Assembly: GCA_019119615.1 (NCBI GenBank)
Contig: DWWQ01000056.1
Location: 1 to 64,000, forward strand
Length of the DNA: 64,000 nucleotides
Source: Candidatus Alistipes stercoravium
Lineage (GTDB): Bacteria; Bacteroidota; Bacteroidia; Bacteroidales; Rikenellaceae
Direction of reading: 5' to 3'
Made by a program: the position numbers and the translations under genes. Below are positions 50,030 through 59,078 of the stretch, piece after piece. The notes beneath the pieces are model-generated. The model was not told the origin of the DNA. It saw only the letters and a program-made list of their open reading frames with translations, and did not search any database. How positions within the stretch are numbered: the first letter of the stretch is position 1; each line of letters begins with the position of its first letter.

Positions 50030-51994
50030 ATGAAACGACTGCTTCTTCTTGCCGCTGCGCTGACGGCCGCAACCGCGATATCAGCCAAGGATTACAAGGT
50101 CGCCTCACCCGACGGACAGATCGAGGTCAAGGTCTCTACCTACCCCGAGCTGCGCTGGAGCGCCTCGCGAGCCGGCGAGCCGCTGCTCGACGAGAGCCGT
50201 ATCGGGATGACCTTTGCCGGAGAGGTTCCCCTGGGAGCGGCGCCGGCCGTACGGAGTGCCCGGACGAAGGCCATCGACGAGCGTTCGACGGCCGAGGTCC
50301 CCACCAAGTTCCGCGAGCTGCACGACCGCTGCAACGAACTCGAAATCGCCTTCCGCGGCGACTGGGCCCTGCGCATGCGCGTCTATGACAATGGTGTGGC
50401 CTACCGCTTCGAGACCTCGCGCAAGGGTGATGCGGTGGTCGTGGACGAGACTGCGGAGTTCAATTTCGCCGCCGACAACGACACCTACTGGACCCGCGAG
50501 CGCAACCCGGACTTCATCTCCCACTGCGAAGCCTTCTTCGAGCGCAAGCGCCTCTCGGAGCTCGAGCGTTCGGTCTATGCCTTCCTGCCGGTCTACTTCG
50601 CCACGCCCCAGGGTACGCGCATGGTCGTTACGGAGACCGATCTGGAGGATTACCCCTGCATGTTCCTCTTCGGAGGCGAGGGCAGCAAGCTCCATGCGGA
50701 GTTTCCGCCCGTGGTGCTCGAAAGCCGCCTGAAGGAGGGTTCGGACCGCAACGAGGAGTTCCTGCGCAAGGCCGACTACATCGCCGCGACGAAGGGCACG
50801 CGTACCTATCCGTGGCGTGTGGTTACGATCGACGGCAGCGACCGCGAGCTGCTCGAGAACTACCTCCCCTACCAGCTGGCCGCCCCGGCCATCGAGGGCG
50901 ACGCCTCGTGGGTGCGTCCCGGAAAGATCGCCTGGGACTGGTGGAACGGACTCAACGTCTACGGCGTCGATTTCCAGGCCGGCGTGAACACTGCGACCTA
51001 CAAGTACTTCATCGACTTTGCCGCGAAGTACGGCATCGAGTACATCCTGCTTGACGAGGGGTGGTCCGTAAGCACGCTCAACATCCGCGAGCCACGCAAG
51101 GAGGTCGATCTGCAGGAGATCATCCGCTACGGCAACGAGAAGGGTGTCGGCGTCGTGCTCTGGACCCTCTGGAACCCGATGAAGAAGGATCTCGAAGGTA
51201 TCCTCGACACCTATCAGAAGTGGGGCGTCAAGGGCATCAAGATCGACTTCATGCAGCGCTCCGACCAGGAGATGGTCAATTTCTACGAGCAGATCGCCCG
51301 GGCGGCCTTCGACCGCGGGCTGCTGGTCGATTACCACGGTTCGTTCAAGCCCGCGGGTCTGCAGCGCAAATACCCCAACGTCCTGTCGTTCGAGGGCGTT
51401 TACGGTATGGAGAACGACAAGTGCTCGAAGGACATCACCCCGGGGCATGACTGCGTGCTTCCCTTCACGCGCATGGTCGCCGGCCCGATGGACTACACGC
51501 CCGGCGCCACGGTGAACGCTACGGCCGCCGACTTCTCGATCAGCTGGAGCCACCCCATGAGCCAGGGTACCCGCGCCCATCAGGCGGCGCTCTACGTCGT
51601 TTACGAAAGCCCGCTGCAGATGCTCTGCGACTCGCCGTCGCACTACCTCCGCACGCCCGAATTCACGGGATTCATCGCCGCCATCCCTACCGTCTGGGAC
51701 GAGATCGTGGCCCTGCACGCCTCGGCCGGCGAGTATGTCGCCGTGGCACGCCGCAACGGCGACAAGTGGTACATCGGCGCCATCACCGACTGGACGGGCC
51801 GCGATCTGGAGATCGACCTCTCGTTCCTCGGCGAGGGCAGCTACCGCATGCAGAGTTTCGAGGACGGCGTGAATGCCGACGTCTATGCGCAGGATTTCCG
51901 CACGGCCGAACGCACGGTCAGCCGCAACGACCGCATAACGATCCACCTCGCCTCCGGAGGCGGATGGGCCGCCATTCTGACCCCTGAAAAGTAG
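50030..51994 (+). CDS. GH97 family glycoside hydrolase, retaining type (alpha-galactosidase-like)
   Basis: LLDEGWS, GVKGIKIDFMQRSDQEMVNFYE, VDYHGSFKPAGLQRKYPNVLSFEGVYGMEND, AGPMDYTPGA. Confidence 0.9.
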   Translation: MKRLLLLAAALTAATAISAKDYKVASPDGQIEVKVSTYPELRWSASRAGEPLLDESRIGMTFAGEVPLGAAPAVRSARTKAIDERSTAEVPTKFRELHDRCNELEIAFRGDWALRMRVYDNGVAYRFETSRKGDAVVVDETAEFNFAADNDTYWTRERNPDFISHCEAFFERKRLSELERSVYAFLPVYFATPQGTRMVVTETDLEDYPCMFLFGGEGSKLHAEFPPVVLESRLKEGSDRNEEFLRKADYIAATKGTRTYPWRVVTIDGSDRELLENYLPYQLAAPAIEGDASWVRPGKIAWDWWNGLNVYGVDFQAGVNTATYKYFIDFAAKYGIEYILLDEGWSVSTLNIREPRKEVDLQEIIRYGNEKGVGVVLWTLWNPMKKDLEGILDTYQKWGVKGIKIDFMQRSDQEMVNFYEQIARAAFDRGLLVDYHGSFKPAGLQRKYPNVLSFEGVYGMENDKCSKDITPGHDCVLPFTRMVAGPMDYTPGATVNATAADFSISWSHPMSQGTRAHQAALYVVYESPLQMLCDSPSHYLRTPEFTGFIAAIPTVWDEIVALHASAGEYVAVARRNGDKWYIGAITDWTGRDLEIDLSFLGEGSYRMQSFEDGVNADVYAQDFRTAERTVSRNDRITIHLASGGGWAAILTPEK

Positions 51995-52000
51995 CGAACG

Positions 52001-53494
52001 ATGAAAAACTGCCTACGGAAAACCCTTCTTGCGGGATTGTTGCTCGCCTCGGGGCTCCTTGCAGCCCCGGCGGCGGGCGCCCCGAAGGAGCTGCGGGGCC
52101 GCGTAACGGCTGACGGCCGGGGCGTGGCCGGAGTCCGCGTTACGGACGGGCACCGCTTCGTCGAAACCGACCGCCGGGGCTTCTACCGCCTGCCGGCCGC
52201 CGAGGGGGCGGAGTTCGTCTACCTGACCCTGCCCGACGGCTATGAGATTCCCGCCCGGGAGGGTGCCGCCACGCTCTACCGCCGCATCGACCCGGAGCAG
52301 TCGGCACATTACGACTTCACGCTCCGGCGCTCCGCGAAGGAGATGACGCGCCACCGGCTGCTTCTCGTGGCCGATCCGCAGGTCTACTTCGAGCAGGAAC
52401 TCGACAGCGTGCGCCGTGCCGCCGCCGACATGCGGCTGACGGCCGCGGACGGCATGGAGACCTTCGGCGTCGCCTGCGGCGACATCATCGGCGACATCAC
52501 CCGCAAGCCGCTGCTGTTCGAACCCGTACGCGATGCGCTCGCCGAAAGCGGCGCACCCTTCTTCTACGTCTTCGGCAACCACGACATGGATGTCGATGCC
52601 CGGTCGAACGACTACTCGAAGGAGTCGTTCAAGGAGTGTTTCGGCCCCACCTACTACTCCTTCGACCGCGGCCGAATCCACTATGTCGTCCTCGACGACG
52701 TCTTTTTCCTCGCCCGCGGATATCTCTACACGGGGTATCTCGAAGAGCGGCAGCTCCGGTGGCTCGAGGAGGATCTGGCAGCCGTACCGCACGGACGCAC
52801 CGTCGTTGTCTGCTTCCACATCCCCACCTGGTCGCGCGCCGCACGGCAGGGTGAATGGAGCAAGGAGGAGGCCAACAAGGTGCTCAACAACCGCCGGGCG
52901 CTCTACAAGCTGCTCGAACCCTACCGGGCGCACATCCTCTCAGCCCATGAGCACTACAACGAGAACTACCGGCCCGTGGAGCATGTCTTCGAGCATGTGC
53001 ACGCCCCGTTGAGCACGCTCTTCTGGCAGACCCCCTGGAGCATGGACGGCATTCCGGCGGGATATGCCGTCTACGAGGCCGACGGCGACGAGCTGACCTG
53101 GTATTGGAAAGCCGTCGATTACGACCGCGGCCGCCAGTTCACCGCCTACGCCGTGGGGGCCGACCGCCGCAAGCCGGAGGCCGTAACGGTCAATGTCTGG
53201 AACTACGATCCCGCGTGGAAGGTGCGCTGGTACGAGAACGGCGAGCCGCGGGGCGAGATGACCCGCTATACGGGTTACGACGCCTCGATCGCCGACTATG
53301 TAGCCCTCCACAGCCAGCATTTCAAATACAAGTATATCGGAGCCGCACCGACCGAACACCTCTTCATGGCCGTACCCTTATCGCCCGACGCCGACGTGCG
53401 CGTGGAGGTCGAGGACCGCTTCGGCAACCGTTACCTGTGGTCCGAAAAAGAGGGGTACACCTCCTGTCCGGCTGCCGAAAACCCGAACGAATAA
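52001..53494 (+). CDS. Calcineurin-like metallophosphoesterase, secreted, with N- and C-terminal accessory domains
   Basis: VADPQVYF, ACGDIIGDI, YVFGNHDMD, FHIPTW, SAHEHYNENY. Confidence 0.9.
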   Translation: MKNCLRKTLLAGLLLASGLLAAPAAGAPKELRGRVTADGRGVAGVRVTDGHRFVETDRRGFYRLPAAEGAEFVYLTLPDGYEIPAREGAATLYRRIDPEQSAHYDFTLRRSAKEMTRHRLLLVADPQVYFEQELDSVRRAAADMRLTAADGMETFGVACGDIIGDITRKPLLFEPVRDALAESGAPFFYVFGNHDMDVDARSNDYSKESFKECFGPTYYSFDRGRIHYVVLDDVFFLARGYLYTGYLEERQLRWLEEDLAAVPHGRTVVVCFHIPTWSRAARQGEWSKEEANKVLNNRRALYKLLEPYRAHILSAHEHYNENYRPVEHVFEHVHAPLSTLFWQTPWSMDGIPAGYAVYEADGDELTWYWKAVDYDRGRQFTAYAVGADRRKPEAVTVNVWNYDPAWKVRWYENGEPRGEMTRYTGYDASIADYVALHSQHFKYKYIGAAPTEHLFMAVPLSPDADVRVEVEDRFGNRYLWSEKEGYTSCPAAENPNE

Positions 53495-53508
53495 AAACCA
53501 ACGACACG

Positions 53509-55521
53509 ATGAAACGATACCTTACGCTGATTGCCGCCGCCGTTGCGGCGCTCGGTCTCGCGACGGGATGCAGCCCCCGCAGCGCCTCGGTCAGCTCGCC
53601 CGACGGAAGCCTCTCGCTGGAGGTCTCCGTGCGCGACGGCCGCGTCGGCTACACACTCCACCGCGAGGGAAAATCCCTGCTCGACTTCTCGACGCTGGGC
53701 TTCGATTTGAAGGATGCTCCGGCCCTGCGCGACGGGCTGGAGATCTGCGGCACGGAAACGGACTCCTTCGACGAGACCTGGGAGCAGGTCTGGGGCGAGG
53801 AGCACTTCGTCCGCAACCACTACAACGAACTGACCGTCTCGCTGCGCGAGCGGCAGGCCCCGAACCGCCGTTTCGATGTGGTTTTCCGCCTCTTCGACGA
53901 CGGCATGGGATTCCGCTGCGAGTTTCCCGAACAGCCCGACCTCGGGGAGTTCGTCATCATGGACGAGCTGACCGAGTTCCGCTTCCCGGAGGACCACATG
54001 GCCTGGTGGATGCCCACGCGCGAACCCTACTACGAGAGCATCGCCCGCCACACGCCCATCTCGCAGATGGATACGGTGAATACGCCGCTGACGATCGAGT
54101 GCGCCGGCGGGGAGTTCCTCGCGCTGCATGAGGCGAACCTGACGGATTACGCCAAGATGAGCCTCTATCCCGCGGATGGCGGCACGACGCTGCGCTGCTA
54201 CCTCACGCCGTGGTCGAACGGCGTGAAGGTCTATGCCCGCACGCCGTGGCGCACGCCGTGGCGCACGATCGTCGTGGGCGACACGCCGGGCGACCTCGTA
54301 ACCTCGCGGCTGATGCTCAACCTCAACGAACCCTCGAAGATCGAGGACACCTCGTGGATCCGTCCGGGCAAATACATCGGCATCTGGTGGTCGATGCACC
54401 TCTTCCAGGAGACCTGGGCACAGGGCCCGCACCACGGCGCCACGACCGAGAACATGATGCGCTACATCGACTTCGCCGCGGAGAACGGCATCGAAGGAGT
54501 GCTGGCCGAGGGCTGGAATGTCGGCTGGGACGGCGAGTGGACCAAGAACAGCGACAAGATCCGCTTCGCGGAGCCCTACCCCGACTTCGACATCGACCGG
54601 ATCGCCGACTACGCCGCCAAAAAGGGCGTGCAGCTGATCGGCCACCACGAAACGGGCGCCAACACGAAGAATTATGAGGCGCAGATGGAGGAGGCCTTCG
54701 CCTTCTGCCGCCGCCACGGCATCCGGGCCGTCAAGACCGGCTATGTCAATGTCCTGATGGACGGCAAGGAGCTCCACGACAGCCAGTACGGCGTGCGCCA
54801 CTACCGCAAGGTGATCGAGACGGCCGCCCGCTACGGCATCGCGATCGACAACCACGAACCCGTCATGCCGACAGGCCTCGAGCGCACCTGGCCCAATCTG
54901 ATGACCCAGGAGGGCGTGCGCGGACAGGAGTACAACGCCTGGTCGCCCGACGGCGGAAACCCGCCCGAGCATACGACCGTCGTGCCGTTCCTGCGCGGGC
55001 TGGCCGGACCGATGGACTACACGTTCGGCACGTTCGACTTCTCGAATCCCGTATCGCCCTTCGCCCGCGTACAATCGACCATCGCCCGCGAACTGGCACA
55101 TTACGTCGTGATCTACAGCCCGCTGCAGATGGCCTCGGACCTTCCGGAGCACTATGCCGGACAGCCCGCCTTCGCCTTCATCCGCGACGTGGCGACCGAC
55201 TGGGAGCGCACCGTCGTGCCCCAGGCCGTCATCGGCGACTACTGCGTCTTCGCACGCCAGAAGCGCGATTCGCAGGAGTGGTTCCTCGGCGCCATCACCG
55301 ACGAGACGCCCCGCACGCTGACCGTCGCACTGGATTTCCTCGACCCCGAGATGCACTACCGGGCGCAGATCTATGCCGACGGCGAGAAGGCCGACTGGAA
55401 GACGAATCCCTATGACGTGGCGATCAGCGAACGCCGGGTCGCCGCAAGCGACTCGCTGCAGATCCGCATGGCCTCGGGCGGCGGATGCGCCATCCGCTTC
55501 GTACCCGAACCGGAAAAATAA
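53509..55521 (+). CDS. GH97 family glycoside hydrolase, inverting SusB-like (alpha-glucosidase-like) lipoprotein
   Basis: GHHETGANTKNYEAQ, IDNHEPVMPTGLERTWPN, GVRGQEYNAWSPDGGNPPEHTTVVPFLRGLAGPMDYT. Confidence 0.93.
   Translation: MKRYLTLIAAAVAALGLATGCSPRSASVSSPDGSLSLEVSVRDGRVGYTLHREGKSLLDFSTLGFDLKDAPALRDGLEICGTETDSFDETWEQVWGEEHFVRNHYNELTVSLRERQAPNRRFDVVFRLFDDGMGFRCEFPEQPDLGEFVIMDELTEFRFPEDHMAWWMPTREPYYESIARHTPISQMDTVNTPLTIECAGGEFLALHEANLTDYAKMSLYPADGGTTLRCYLTPWSNGVKVYARTPWRTPWRTIVVGDTPGDLVTSRLMLNLNEPSKIEDTSWIRPGKYIGIWWSMHLFQETWAQGPHHGATTENMMRYIDFAAENGIEGVLAEGWNVGWDGEWTKNSDKIRFAEPYPDFDIDRIADYAAKKGVQLIGHHETGANTKNYEAQMEEAFAFCRRHGIRAVKTGYVNVLMDGKELHDSQYGVRHYRKVIETAARYGIAIDNHEPVMPTGLERTWPNLMTQEGVRGQEYNAWSPDGGNPPEHTTVVPFLRGLAGPMDYTFGTFDFSNPVSPFARVQSTIARELAHYVVIYSPLQMASDLPEHYAGQPAFAFIRDVATDWERTVVPQAVIGDYCVFARQKRDSQEWFLGAITDETPRTLTVALDFLDPEMHYRAQIYADGEKADWKTNPYDVAISERRVAASDSLQIRMASGGGCAIRFVPEPEK
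54241..54264 (+). repeat. Perfect 12-bp tandem duplication encoding TPWR-TPWR in GH97
   Basis: acgccgtggcgc x2. Confidence 0.9.
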
Positions 55522-55591
55522 AAGAGTCCGGACCCGCGTGTCGCACAGGCATGCGGGTCTTCATTTCCAACCCCCAAAGAGAGATCCGAAC

Positions 55592-56683
55592 ATGAAAAAA
55601 TACCTTTTGGCAGTAGCCTGGCTGCTGCTTGCGGCGGGCACGGCCGAAGCCCGCAAGACGCAGATGCACTTCACACCGGCCACGGCCCCGGAGATCCGTT
55701 TCGTGGGCCGTTCGGCAACGGGCCCCGACGGCGAGCGGTCGTTCGACTGGAGCGGCACCTACTTCACCTTCCGTTTCGAAGGACGCCGCTGCGCCATGCG
55801 CGCCTCGGACACCAAACGCAACTACTACAACGTCTTCATCGACGGGCGCCGGCACGGCACGGTGGCCGTCACGGGCGGCGACACGACGATCCTGCTGGCC
55901 GACGGCCTTTCGCGCGGCGAGCATACGGTGCTCGTACAGAAGCGCACCGAGGCCGAACAGGGCCGCACGACGCTGCACGGCATCCTGACCGACGGCGCAC
56001 TGCTCCCGGCGCCCGCAGCGCCGGGGCGCCACATCGAATTCATCGGCGACTCGCACACCTGCGGCTACGGCACCGAAGGCAAATCGCCCAAGGAACCCTT
56101 CACCCCCGAGACGGAGAACTGCGACCTGGCATGGGGATGCATCATCGCCCGCTACTTCGATGCCGACTACACGCTCATCGCCCACTCGGGGCAGGGCATG
56201 GTCCGCAACTGGGGCGACCGTCCCGAAGGATCGGCCTGCACGATGCGCGAACGGCTGACCCGGACATTCGACATGGAGGAGGAGCCGCAGTGGGACTTCG
56301 CAGGCTACCGGCCCGACATCGTGGTCATCAAGCTCGGCTCGAACGACTACAGCGAGGACGTATCGCCCTCGAAGGAGGCCTTCAACGGGGCCTATGCCGA
56401 GGCGCTGCGCAAGCTCCGCAAAGCCTACGGCGACGTGCCGGTGCTGTGTGTCGCCCCGTGCGAGAACACCACGGTCTACGGGCACCTGAAGGAGCTGCTC
56501 GAGGAGCTGCAGGACCCGAACCTCCACTGCATGGTGCTCACCCCCGGGCTCTTCAACTGGGACAGCGACATGGGCGCCAATTTCCACGCCAACCACCGCG
56601 GACACCGGAAGATGGCCTCGGCAGTCATCCCCTACATTGCAACCGTCATGGGGTGGGAGATGCCGGAAAAAGTCGTATATTAG
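55592..56683 (+). CDS. SGNH/GDSL esterase with N-terminal jelly-roll domain (CE2-like)
   Basis: Signal peptide; HIEFIGDSHTCGYGTEG, IVVIKLGSNDYSED, NFHANHRGHRKMA. Confidence 0.85.
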   Translation: MKKYLLAVAWLLLAAGTAEARKTQMHFTPATAPEIRFVGRSATGPDGERSFDWSGTYFTFRFEGRRCAMRASDTKRNYYNVFIDGRRHGTVAVTGGDTTILLADGLSRGEHTVLVQKRTEAEQGRTTLHGILTDGALLPAPAAPGRHIEFIGDSHTCGYGTEGKSPKEPFTPETENCDLAWGCIIARYFDADYTLIAHSGQGMVRNWGDRPEGSACTMRERLTRTFDMEEEPQWDFAGYRPDIVVIKLGSNDYSEDVSPSKEAFNGAYAEALRKLRKAYGDVPVLCVAPCENTTVYGHLKELLEELQDPNLHCMVLTPGLFNWDSDMGANFHANHRGHRKMASAVIPYIATVMGWEMPEKVVY

Positions 56684-56711
56684 CACTGCAATTCCATAAA
56701 ACGCAAACAAA

Positions 56712-57407
56712 ATGAACAGCAACCTGAAAAAACTCCTGCTCTGCGCCGCAGGACTCTTTACGGCGACGCTCTGCGCTGCCCAGAAACCGGCCGACTGGGC
56801 GAATTTCGGCCGCTTCGAGGCCGACAACGCCGCCCTCACCGCCGCACCGAAGGTCGTCCTGATGGGCAACTCGATCACCGAGGGGTGGATCGGCAAGCAC
56901 CCCGAATTCTTCAGCAGCCACGGATACGTCAGCCGCGCCATCAGCGGGCAGACCACCTCGCAGATGCTCGTGCGCTTCCGCGCCGACGTCGTCGAGCTCC
57001 ATCCGCAGGTCGTGGTGATCTGCGCCGGTACGAACGACATCGCCCAGAACACGGGCTACATCTCGCTCGAGCATATCCTGGACAACCTCCAGTCGATGGT
57101 CGATCTGGCCCGTGCACACGGCATCCGGCCGATCCTCTGCTCGGTGCCGCCCGCCGGCGACTTCTCGTGGAACCCCGGGCTGGAGCCCGCACCGAAGATC
57201 ATCCGGCTGAACGAGATGATCAAGGCCTATGCCGACGAGGAGGGCATCCCCTATGTCGATTACCACACGCAGATGGCCACCGAGAACGGTGCGATGATCG
57301 CCGCCTACACCTATGACGGCGTCCACCCGACCGAAGCAGGCTACGAGGTCATGGAGCGCATCCTGCCGCCCGTCGTGGAGCAGGTGCTCGCCGAGATCGG
57401 CAAATAG
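56712..57407 (+). CDS. SGNH/GDSL hydrolase, secreted
   Basis: VVLMGNSITEGW, VVVICAGTNDIAQNTG, DGVHPTEAGYEVM. Confidence 0.9.
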   Translation: MNSNLKKLLLCAAGLFTATLCAAQKPADWANFGRFEADNAALTAAPKVVLMGNSITEGWIGKHPEFFSSHGYVSRAISGQTTSQMLVRFRADVVELHPQVVVICAGTNDIAQNTGYISLEHILDNLQSMVDLARAHGIRPILCSVPPAGDFSWNPGLEPAPKIIRLNEMIKAYADEEGIPYVDYHTQMATENGAMIAAYTYDGVHPTEAGYEVMERILPPVVEQVLAEIGK

Positions 57408-57424
57408 GCACGCCTCCGACTGCA

Positions 57425-57468
57425 CAAAAAAGAGGTGCGGACCTGTCGCGGGTCCGCACCTCTTTTTG
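57425..57468. terminator. Bidirectional terminator closing the PUL
   Basis: aaaaagaggtgcggacc-tgtcgcg-ggtccgcacctcttttt perfect 17-bp stem. Confidence 0.92.
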
Positions 57469-57484
57469 CGTATCGTCGGGCTGC

Positions 57485-58918
57485 CTACCGGTGCTGGGGA
57501 CGCAGCAGGTCCTGCACCACCTTGACGGGCGAGAAGGTCGAAACCGGCACATCGACGAAGACCGTATTCCAGCGGGCCATGGCGCCGTTCCACAATCCGG
57601 GAAGCTCCTGGGCGCGCAGCGGACGGCCGCCCGAAGATTTCGACGAGATGAAGCCCGTCGAAGGGTCCGTATAGCGCCGCAGGTCGAACTTGCCTCCCTT
57701 CGAGTCGCGGACGCCGCAGACCAGATCCACCGGATTGAAGTGCGTGGCGGCCTGCATGAGCGGTTGGTCGTCGGGGCCGATCTGGCTCGACTCGGCAATC
57801 TGCAGCGACTCCGTGCCGTCGAGATTCGAGACCCAGAAGGGGCCTCCGCCCGGTTCGCCCTCGTTGCGGACCATGCCGCAGACGCGGATCGGACGGTCGA
57901 GGATGCTGCGCAGCAGTGCCGAATCATAACCGGCCGGCAGCTTGACATGCAGGCGCTGCTCGACGAAGGCGGCGATCGCCTCAAGGTCGGCACCGCCGAC
58001 TTCGAGCGCCTTCAGGTATTCGAACGCCTGCTCCTGCAGTTCGAGCAGCACGCCGGCCAGCAGCTTCTTGCAGCGGACCGTATCGCCGCGCAGGGCGTCG
58101 GTCGTAACGTTGTCGATGTTCTTGATGAAGATCACGTCGGCGTCGATCTCGTTCAGGTTCTCGATCAGCGCACCGTGGCCCGCGGGACGGAAGAGCAGCG
58201 TGCCGTCCTCCTGCCGGAAGGGCGTGTTGTCGGGATTCACGGCCACCGTGTCCGTCGAGGGTTTCTGCACCGAGAACGAGATGTCGTAACGCACGCCGAA
58301 GCGCTTTTCATAAACGGGAACCTTCTCGGCAAGCAGCGCCTCGAAAGCCGCCCGATGCTCGGGCGAAACGGTGAAATGGATACGCACCGCGCCGTTCGAA
58401 GCGGCATAGGCGGCTCCCTCAACCAGGTGCTCCTCGACCGCCTTGCGGGCCCCTTCGGGATAGGCGTGGAAGGTTACCAGTCCTTTGGGCTTATGTCCGT
58501 AGCCGAGGCCGTCGTTCACGATGGCATCCACCGTCGCCCGGTCGTCGGCGCCGGCCGGAAGCACGGCTTCGAGTTCGGGCCAGAAGGCAAATTCGTGCAG
58601 GTGTTCCAGCAAGGTGTCGATGCCCTTGCCGCGCTTGCCCTCGTTCACGAACTCGAACAACTCCTTGAACATGCGCGTCGCGGCGCCCGAGGCCGGGACG
58701 AACTTCACGACACCCAACCGGGCGGTTTCACGTTCGTAACGGGCAATGGCGGCATCGGCCTGCGCCGCATCGAGCATCACGATACCGTCGCCGGGCGAAG
58801 CGGCCCGCACAACCTTCAGATAGGGAAATCCCCGGCGGAAATTCTCCAACTGCTCCTCGACCTGACGGAGGGTCAGGCCGTGGGCCTGGATCTGCTGCAA
58901 ATCTTTCTCGTTGAACAT
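57485..58918 (-). CDS. DUF4301 family protein (UDPGP-like motifs)
   Basis: 477 aa; FVPASGAATRMFKELFEFV, FRPAGHGALIENLNEIDADVIFIKNIDNVTTD. Confidence 0.88.
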   Translation of the reverse strand: MFNEKDLQQIQAHGLTLRQVEEQLENFRRGFPYLKVVRAASPGDGIVMLDAAQADAAIARYERETARLGVVKFVPASGAATRMFKELFEFVNEGKRGKGIDTLLEHLHEFAFWPELEAVLPAGADDRATVDAIVNDGLGYGHKPKGLVTFHAYPEGARKAVEEHLVEGAAYAASNGAVRIHFTVSPEHRAAFEALLAEKVPVYEKRFGVRYDISFSVQKPSTDTVAVNPDNTPFRQEDGTLLFRPAGHGALIENLNEIDADVIFIKNIDNVTTDALRGDTVRCKKLLAGVLLELQEQAFEYLKALEVGGADLEAIAAFVEQRLHVKLPAGYDSALLRSILDRPIRVCGMVRNEGEPGGGPFWVSNLDGTESLQIAESSQIGPDDQPLMQAATHFNPVDLVCGVRDSKGGKFDLRRYTDPSTGFISSKSSGGRPLRAQELPGLWNGAMARWNTVFVDVPVSTFSPVKVVQDLLRPQHR

Positions 58919-59045
58919 GGACTCAGTATTTTTAGGTTTTGGTTACGAAATCGCGCACATCGTCCCACATCACGTCCCTTGTGGAAAAACGAACCGCAGC
59001 CGCGGAAATCTTCCTTCAGAAGAGAGCTTCGCCGCCCCGATCATC

Positions 59046-59073
59046 CAAAGTTACTAAATAATTCCTAACTTTG
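59046..59073. promoter_or_regulatory. Symmetrical divergent -7 elements between DUF4301 and murB
   Basis: CAAAGTTA-N12-TAACTTTG; right half 5 nt upstream of the murB ATG. Confidence 0.5.
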
Positions 59074-59078
59074 CACAT

